Below are positions 6,618 through 10,559 of a DNA stretch of 10,559 nucleotides, piece by piece; position 1 is the first letter of the stretch; each line of letters starts with the position of its first letter. The notes beneath the pieces were generated by a model. That model saw nothing but the letters and a program-made list of their open reading frames with translations. It was not told where the DNA came from and made no database searches. A program made the translations under genes and the position numbers. This stretch comes from an uncultured Zetaproteobacteria bacterium. Lineage in GTDB: Bacteria; Pseudomonadota; Zetaproteobacteria; Mariprofundales; Mariprofundaceae. The stretch lies in the NCBI GenBank assembly GCA_947311795.1, contig CAMZLX010000112.1, positions 1-10,559 on the forward strand. The letters run 5' to 3'.

Positions 6618-7348
6618 GCAATCCATTTTATGAACGTACAGAAATCTTGATTGGCAAAGAAGGTGTAGATTTGCTTGCCAGTAAACATGTATTGATTGCA
6701 GGGCTTGGTGGTGTGGGTGGCGCAGCAACCGAAGCCATGGCGCGCATTGGCATTGGCAAACTGACCTTGCTTGACCATGATGTGGTCGGTTTATCCAACT
6801 TAAATAGGCAACTGATTACCCAGCAATCCAATGTGGGTGAGAAAAAAACAGATGTTGCAGCCAAGCGCATCGCCAGCATCAACCCTGATGTGCATATCAA
6901 TATCCACGATGATTTTATTCATCCTGAAAATGTAGATGCCTTACTTACTAAGTATCAACCCGACTATGTGTTGGATTGCATTGATTCTGTGGTATGCAAA
7001 GCAGCCCTTGTCTATGCCTGCCAACAAGCGGGCATCCCTATTGTTTCCGCACTTGGTGCAGGAGGGCGAGTGGATGTGAGCAAAGCTGAAGTCACCACAC
7101 TGAATAAAACACATACTTGTGGTCTTGCCCGCACATTGCGTGGTCGCTTAAAAAAACTTGGCGGCAATCTCAAATATCCTGTGATTTTCTCATCGGAAAA
7201 AGCCATCAATGCTTTGCCCCATGGACCTATCCCGGGTGAACCTGACGCCAGACCTCGCGCTACCAATGGCACCATTTCTTACCTACCCAATATCTTTGGT
7301 TTTATGGTTTCGGGTTACGCCATTCAGCAAATGCTTACGCACAAATAA
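6614..7348 (+). CDS. tcdA: tRNA threonylcarbamoyladenosine dehydratase (cyclic t6A formation)
   Basis: TcdA (CsdL) is an E1-like ATP-dependent enzyme that closes threonylcarbamoyl-adenosine at tRNA position 37 into the cyclic ct6A form. The 244-residue protein has the nucleotide-binding GLGGVGG (30-36), LLDHD (52-56), SNLNRQ (61-66) and CIDSV (122-126). It also has DDFIHPENVDA (99-109), which resembles DDFVTPDNV of E. coli TcdA. It lacks the zinc-binding CxxC pairs of ThiF and MoeB, which favours TcdA within the superfamily. The C-terminal segment lacks a cysteine, its last Cys being Cys169, so any mechanism using a later cysteine would not apply. ATG lies in an ATGA overlap with the TatD-family gene, and the stop shares one base with the next ORF. 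Confidence 0.9.
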   Translation: MSNPFYERTEILIGKEGVDLLASKHVLIAGLGGVGGAATEAMARIGIGKLTLLDHDVVGLSNLNRQLITQQSNVGEKKTDVAAKRIASINPDVHINIHDDFIHPENVDALLTKYQPDYVLDCIDSVVCKAALVYACQQAGIPIVSALGAGGRVDVSKAEVTTLNKTHTCGLARTLRGRLKKLGGNLKYPVIFSSEKAINALPHGPIPGEPDARPRATNGTISYLPNIFGFMVSGYAIQQMLTHK

Positions 7349-7629
7349 TGGATGACTTGGTTTCATTAACAATTGCCCTGTTTACATGGAGCTTTATCTG
7401 GATAATCCCTGCTGGCTTAGCAGGAAACCGACGTAAAAACAGCAAGCCAATATATCCAGTATATTTAATTACAACACTGGTCATCGAAATCTCTATATCT
7501 CTGCTTAGCCTTCAACTAACAAAAGATAATATCTTGATTGTCGCACTTGCTCCTCTTATTGGTACTGCTGTCGGGAGCTATTTCTACTGGAAGGCAACAA
7601 ATATAAAAGACAGCTCGAATATGTCATAA
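7348..7629 (+). CDS. Small membrane protein of unknown function (93 residues)
   Basis: I do not recognise this protein. Three hydrophobic segments are clear: about residues 4-26, 36-57 and 61-83. A positive loop with NRRKN after the first suggests that this loop faces the cytoplasm. The tail is short and polar. The start lies in TAATG, sharing one base with the tcdA stop, and there is no separate ribosome-binding site, so it is probably translated by coupling as the last gene of the operon. It is rich in Ile/Leu/Thr and has more A/T-ending codons (ATA, TTA) than its neighbours, which may mean a later arrival. A small transporter accessory or a lineage-specific protein is possible; no function is claimed. 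Confidence 0.65.
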   Translation: MDDLVSLTIALFTWSFIWIIPAGLAGNRRKNSKPIYPVYLITTLVIEISISLLSLQLTKDNILIVALAPLIGTAVGSYFYWKATNIKDSSNMS

Positions 7630-7658
7630 CCCACCTGACACATAACGGGTTTTATTTG
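7628..7658 (+). terminator. Weak terminator-like hairpin after the central operon
   Basis: AACCC (7628-7632) can pair with GGGTT (7647-7651), followed by TTTATTT. The stem is only five pairs with a 14-base loop. A competing inverted repeat, TGTCA (7622-7626) with TGACA (7636-7640), overlaps it. It is the only terminator candidate between the central operon and the SRPBCC/MarR operon. Confidence 0.3.
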
Positions 7659-7683
7659 ACTTAAAAGTAAACTAATTTACCTT
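7656..7683 (+). promoter_or_regulatory. Putative promoter with an internal palindrome (MarR operator candidate)
   Basis: TTGACT (7656-7661) is a good -35. The -10 is weak: TACCTT at 7678-7683 with a 16-base spacer is the best choice. Between them lies the palindrome GTAAACTAATTTAC (7667-7680), whose symmetry extends to 7664-7683 with 8 of 10 base pairs matching. MarR regulators commonly bind imperfect palindromes of 16-20 bp in their own promoters, and a MarR gene is second in this operon. Autorepression is inferred from layout only. A transcript starting at about 7690 would begin almost at the ATG. Confidence 0.45.
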
Positions 7684-7690
7684 ATGTCGC

Positions 7691-8113
7691 ATGATTATAG
7701 AACAAAACATGCAAATCAACACCTCACCTGATGTCATTTTTAAACAATATCAGGATGTTAGCCATTGGAATACTTGGGATAAAGATGTGTTAGATTCAAG
7801 TTTAGAAGGTAATTTCTGCGTAGGAACATCGGGAACACTAGCACCCATACATGGTCCAAAAAGCCGATTCATGCTCACCGACGTGAGCCAAGACCAATCT
7901 TTTACGACTGAAACCAAGTTGCCACTTTGTAGGTTGATATTTGAGCATCAGCTTGCACCCAATGAAAAGGGAACGTGGGTAACTCACACCGTCCGCTTTC
8001 AAGGTTTGCTTAGCCCCATATTTGGTAAACTGATTGGCAATGGCATTAAAAAAGGTTTGCCAAATGCTTTGATTGGCTTAAAAAGCGTATGTGAGGTAAG
8101 GGAGCATTCATGA
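7691..8113 (+). CDS. SRPBCC-fold (START/polyketide-cyclase-like) protein
   Basis: The 140 residues look like a helix-grip SRPBCC domain, a family that binds hydrophobic ligands. The sequence opens MIIEQNMQINTSPDVIFKQY, followed by VSHWNTWDKDV, a common pattern in this family. It has alternating strand-like stretches and ends in the long amphipathic helix GKLIGNGIKKGLPNALIGLK. The ligand and reaction are unknown. No ribosome-binding site is seen before the ATG at 7691, nor before the alternative ATG at 7709. A start very close to the transcript end, or leaderless translation, is possible. The gene overlaps the MarR gene by four bases (ATGA), so the two are co-expressed and the protein may help handle the compound sensed by the regulator. 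Confidence 0.75.
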   Translation: MIIEQNMQINTSPDVIFKQYQDVSHWNTWDKDVLDSSLEGNFCVGTSGTLAPIHGPKSRFMLTDVSQDQSFTTETKLPLCRLIFEHQLAPNEKGTWVTHTVRFQGLLSPIFGKLIGNGIKKGLPNALIGLKSVCEVREHS

Positions 8114-8550
8114 GTATATTTGACGTACAAACACCACAAGAAAGTGTAGGTTTTCAATTTTGGAAGCTGCATAACGCATGGTTTAAGCGGGTGAATGCCG
8201 TGTTAAAACCCCATCAATTTACACACACCCAATTTGTCATGATGGCATCCATTGCATGGTTTGAAGAGCAGGGTAAACAGCCCTCGCAAGCGCAAGTGAG
8301 CCAACTTATGGGCATTGATAAAATGGCATTTTCTAAAGCAGTGCGCCAGCTTGAAGAGCGAAAAATGGTGCTGCGCAAACAAAGCAAAACCGATGCGCGA
8401 GCGCGCTCATTATCACTCACCAAAAAAGCATTAACCCTTGTGCCACAAGCCATGAAAGATATTGAGTCTATCGACCTTGAAATCTTTGGTGCACTCGGTG
8501 AGCGCAGACAAACATTCAATAAAATCTTACTTCTATTGAATAAAAGTTAA
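8110..8550 (+). CDS. MarR-family transcriptional regulator
   Basis: This is a 146-residue winged-helix DNA-binding protein. The layout matches MarR: an N-terminal dimer helix (about 10-35), helices with THTQFVMMASIAWF (39-52), the recognition segment QAQVSQLMGIDKMAFSKAVRQLEERKMV (about 60-87), a wing with KTDARARSLSLTKKA (93-107) and a C-terminal dimer helix. Members usually repress their own operon and release DNA on binding small aromatic ligands or on oxidation. There is no cysteine in this protein, which argues against an OhrR-type thiol sensor. AAGGGAG lies upstream of the ATG and the start overlaps the SRPBCC gene. The likely target is the palindrome at 7664-7683. The stop overlaps the convergent cytochrome gene by four bases. 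Confidence 0.9.
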   Translation: MSIFDVQTPQESVGFQFWKLHNAWFKRVNAVLKPHQFTHTQFVMMASIAWFEEQGKQPSQAQVSQLMGIDKMAFSKAVRQLEERKMVLRKQSKTDARARSLSLTKKALTLVPQAMKDIESIDLEIFGALGERRQTFNKILLLLNKS

Positions 8551-9215
8551 GGTTTAATTTTAGCCAGAATATTATGCCCCTGCATTTGATGCAGCACCAC
8601 TGCCCCAATATGCAACGCCAATAAGGCTTGTAGAATCACAACCACTGTTTCATGAATTTCCGCAATCGCTTCCACTGCATCAGTTTGTGGGGCTGTGGTG
8701 CTCCAACCAAAATAAAGGCGGGTACCTGATAATGCCATGATGCTTGTCGCGATAAGGATAAAACCATGCACACTACGCGCCACCGCTTCCCCATCTTCAG
8801 GTGGTGCAAGTCTCAATTTCATCCAACCGCTCATTTGCGTGGATAATTCATTCGCCAACTGTTTGCGCCCATCCGCAAACATCCATGGAAACAACTCGCG
8901 CCAGTTTGCACCTGGCAACGATGTCATCGCCAACAAAATGCGAATCACCATCAATCCAGCAATGAATAAACCCAAGAGTTCATGCACTTCAAAACCCAAG
9001 CTTTCTTCCACACTGCCGCCCGCATTCAACACAGGTGCTTCATGACTTTCATGCGCAAATGCAGGTGTCACCAAATGCATGGACGTATGCTGCTCTGCTA
9101 ATTTTTCAACTTCAGGCACAGTCATCAAATGACCCACGCTAAGTTGTGCAATCACAGCCAGTGCAAACAAGCTATGTAAAATTCGAATAGGTTTAGCGAA
9201 GGTTTGTTCAGCCAT
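8547..9215 (-). CDS. Cytochrome b561-like di-haem membrane protein
   Basis: The 222 residues form a four-helix membrane cytochrome of the bacterial b561 / Ni-Fe hydrogenase cytochrome-b type, which moves electrons between the quinone pool and a redox partner. Helices lie at about 8-30, 76-96, 148-168 and 186-210. His14, His78, His150, His188, His202 and His209 are within or at the ends of helices and supply the haem ligands. A segment between helices 1 and 2 (about 40-72), with several His residues, is longer than usual. The partner is not evident: no c-type haem motif or dehydrogenase gene is nearby. It starts two bases after the argG stop with a weak GGCAGG site, so it is probably co-transcribed with argG. 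Its stop shares TTAA with the MarR gene. Confidence 0.8.
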   Translation of the reverse strand: MAEQTFAKPIRILHSLFALAVIAQLSVGHLMTVPEVEKLAEQHTSMHLVTPAFAHESHEAPVLNAGGSVEESLGFEVHELLGLFIAGLMVIRILLAMTSLPGANWRELFPWMFADGRKQLANELSTQMSGWMKLRLAPPEDGEAVARSVHGFILIATSIMALSGTRLYFGWSTTAPQTDAVEAIAEIHETVVVILQALLALHIGAVVLHQMQGHNILAKIKP

Positions 9216-9217
9216 GA

Positions 9218-10426
9218 TTATTTGCCTGCCAATTGATTCATGCGTAAACGTAACGCATTTAATTTAATGAAACCATCCGCATCTTTTTGGTTATACGCGC
9301 CTTCATCATCTTCAAATGTGCATAAACGCTCATCAAACAATGAATTATCCGAGCGGCGACCAAGCACCATCACATTACCTTTATACAATTTCAGGCGAAC
9401 ATCGCCATTCACGGTGACTTGGGATGCATCAATCGCCGATTGCATCATGCGTGTTTCAGGGGCAAACCAATAACCATTGTAAATCAGTTTGGCATACCGT
9501 GGCATCAATTCATCTTTCAAATGAGCTGCTTCTCTATCCAAGGTAATGCTCTCAATCGCTCGGTGCGCTTTGAGCATAATCGTGCCGCCTGGTGTTTCAT
9601 AACAACCACGTGATTTCATACCCACATAACGATTTTCCACAATGTCGATACGACCAATACCGTGTTTACCACCCACGCGATTCAACTCACGCAACACTTC
9701 CGCAGGGGTCATGCTTTTGCCATTGATGGCAACAATATCACCACCTTTGTAGGTCAATTCAATTTCTTCAGGCGTATCTGGCGCATTTTCAGGCGAGACT
9801 GACCAGCGCCACATATCTTCATTTGGCGCAACCCAAGGGTCTTCCAAATCATAACCTTCATAAGAAATATGCAATAAGTTGGCATCCATAGAATACGGTG
9901 ATTTGGAATTTTCACGTTTGCGCTCAACAGGGATGTTGTGTTTATCGCAATATGCCAACATATCATTCCGTGAGTTCAAATCCCATTCGCGCCATGGTGC
10001 AATCACTTTCACATCAGGTTTAAGCGCATAAAAACCCAGCTCAAAACGCACTTGGTCATTGCCTTTGCCCGTTGCGCCATGCGCAACCGCATCCGCACCC
10101 TCGATATTGGCAATTTCAATCATGCGCTTGGAAATCAGTGGGCGGGCAATAGATGTACCTAGAAGATATTCGCCTTCATAAATCGCATTGGCGCGAAACA
10201 TGGGGAACACAAAATCGCGCACATATTCTTCGGTTAAATCATCAATATAAATGGCTGATGCACCACAGGCTTCAGCTTTGGAGCGTGCTTCTTCCACTTC
10301 TTCGCCTTGCCCAATATCAGCAGTGAATGTCACCACTTCACATTGATAAGTATCTTGTAACCATTTAAGGATGATGGATGTATCCAACCCACCTGAATAT
10401 GCTAATACAACTTTATTTACTGACAT
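9218..10426 (-). CDS. argG: Argininosuccinate synthase
   Basis: ArgG joins citrulline and aspartate using ATP, the next-to-last step of arginine synthesis, in the cytoplasm. The 402 residues agree with the usual length of about 400. The PP-loop ATP-binding motif AYSGGLDTS (9-17) is near the N-terminus. HGATGKGNDQVRFE (about 117-130) and the SPYSMDANLLHISYEG region are also typical. The start is supported by GGAG just upstream of ATG at 10426. The cytochrome b561-like gene follows after two bases. A different gene ends 47 bases upstream on the same strand with no terminator between, so argG may be internal to a longer operon. No arginine-repressor site was recognised. Confidence 0.97.
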   Translation of the reverse strand: MSVNKVVLAYSGGLDTSIILKWLQDTYQCEVVTFTADIGQGEEVEEARSKAEACGASAIYIDDLTEEYVRDFVFPMFRANAIYEGEYLLGTSIARPLISKRMIEIANIEGADAVAHGATGKGNDQVRFELGFYALKPDVKVIAPWREWDLNSRNDMLAYCDKHNIPVERKRENSKSPYSMDANLLHISYEGYDLEDPWVAPNEDMWRWSVSPENAPDTPEEIELTYKGGDIVAINGKSMTPAEVLRELNRVGGKHGIGRIDIVENRYVGMKSRGCYETPGGTIMLKAHRAIESITLDREAAHLKDELMPRYAKLIYNGYWFAPETRMMQSAIDASQVTVNGDVRLKLYKGNVMVLGRRSDNSLFDERLCTFEDDEGAYNQKDADGFIKLNALRLRMNQLAGK

Positions 10427-10473
10427 AATTACTCCAATACCATCTAAAAAGGTGGCACAGCTTATCTATTTTT

Positions 10474-10559
10474 TTATTTAGGGCTATGAATATCCAAGAT
10501 TTCATGGGCAGCCAAACAATCTGCTTGAATTTGCGCTGCCAAATCACCGGCACTTACAA
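10474..10559 (-). CDS. C-terminal end of an unidentified gene upstream of argG (partial)
   Basis: Only the last 27 codons and the stop TAA are in the window. They read VSAGDLAAQIQADCLAAHEI and end with LDIHSPK. The segment looks like a terminal alpha helix with a short tail. It does not resemble the end of argF as I know it, and it is too short to assign. Its real-gene status rests on the clean frame, the alanine-rich helical pattern and its position on the same strand as argG. Confidence 0.5.
   Translation of the reverse strand, partial: VSAGDLAAQIQADCLAAHEILDIHSPK

Noticed and set aside
6317..6778. Minus-strand open frame of 153 codons
   Set aside because: It is antisense across the TatD-family/tcdA junction, both of which are clear genes, and has no recognisable domain or ribosome-binding site.
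8737..9045. Plus-strand open frame of about 100 codons
   Set aside because: It lies antisense inside the cytochrome b561-like gene and its translation looks like a shadow frame, with low complexity and no domain.

Overview
The window looks like core chromosome of a Gram-negative bacterium, probably a proteobacterium of moderate to slightly low GC. It carries a split coenzyme B12-dependent ribonucleotide reductase of the Pseudomonas NrdJa/NrdJb kind, a proteobacterial class I DAHP synthase, lipoprotein and undecaprenyl-phosphate enzymes, and a TcdA-type tRNA enzyme. A gamma- or zetaproteobacterium would fit, but nothing seen here fixes the taxon. There are no tRNAs, rRNAs, CRISPR arrays, insertion sequences or phage genes.

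Left block (1-2808, minus strand): the class II ribonucleotide reductase operon. The catalytic subunit nrdJa is followed by a 103-codon ORF of unknown function and then by the start of nrdJb, which runs off the left edge. The middle ORF touches both neighbours by stop/start overlaps (TAGTGA and ATGA). Its base composition is mosaic and it contains a strong 32-nt hairpin.

Divergent control region (2809-3190): a non-coding stretch between nrdJa and the aroG-type gene. It holds a plausible pair of NrdR boxes 32 bp apart, a TATAAA-like -10 for nrdJ, and two perfect DnaA boxes in inverted orientation. Together these suggest that deoxyribonucleotide synthesis is tied to nucleotide status and to DNA replication.

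Central block (3191-7629, plus strand): six tightly packed genes, most overlapping by 1-4 bases. They are DAHP synthase (aromatic amino acids), uppP (lipid carrier recycling), lgt (lipoprotein maturation), a YjjV-like TatD metallohydrolase, tcdA (tRNA ct6A formation) and a small three-helix membrane protein. They are probably one transcript, possibly ended by a weak hairpin near 7628-7658.

Right block: a short plus-strand operon, an SRPBCC-fold protein and a MarR-family regulator (7691-8550), with a promoter-embedded palindrome that may be the regulator's own operator. It converges on a minus-strand pair, argG and a cytochrome b561-like membrane haem protein. The two operons share four bases (TTAA) at their stop codons. 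At the far right the last 27 codons of an unidentified gene lie upstream of argG.

Most genes are ordinary housekeeping genes. The parts worth a second look are the coupled ORF inside the split nrdJ operon, the NrdR plus DnaA control region, and the MarR/SRPBCC operator.
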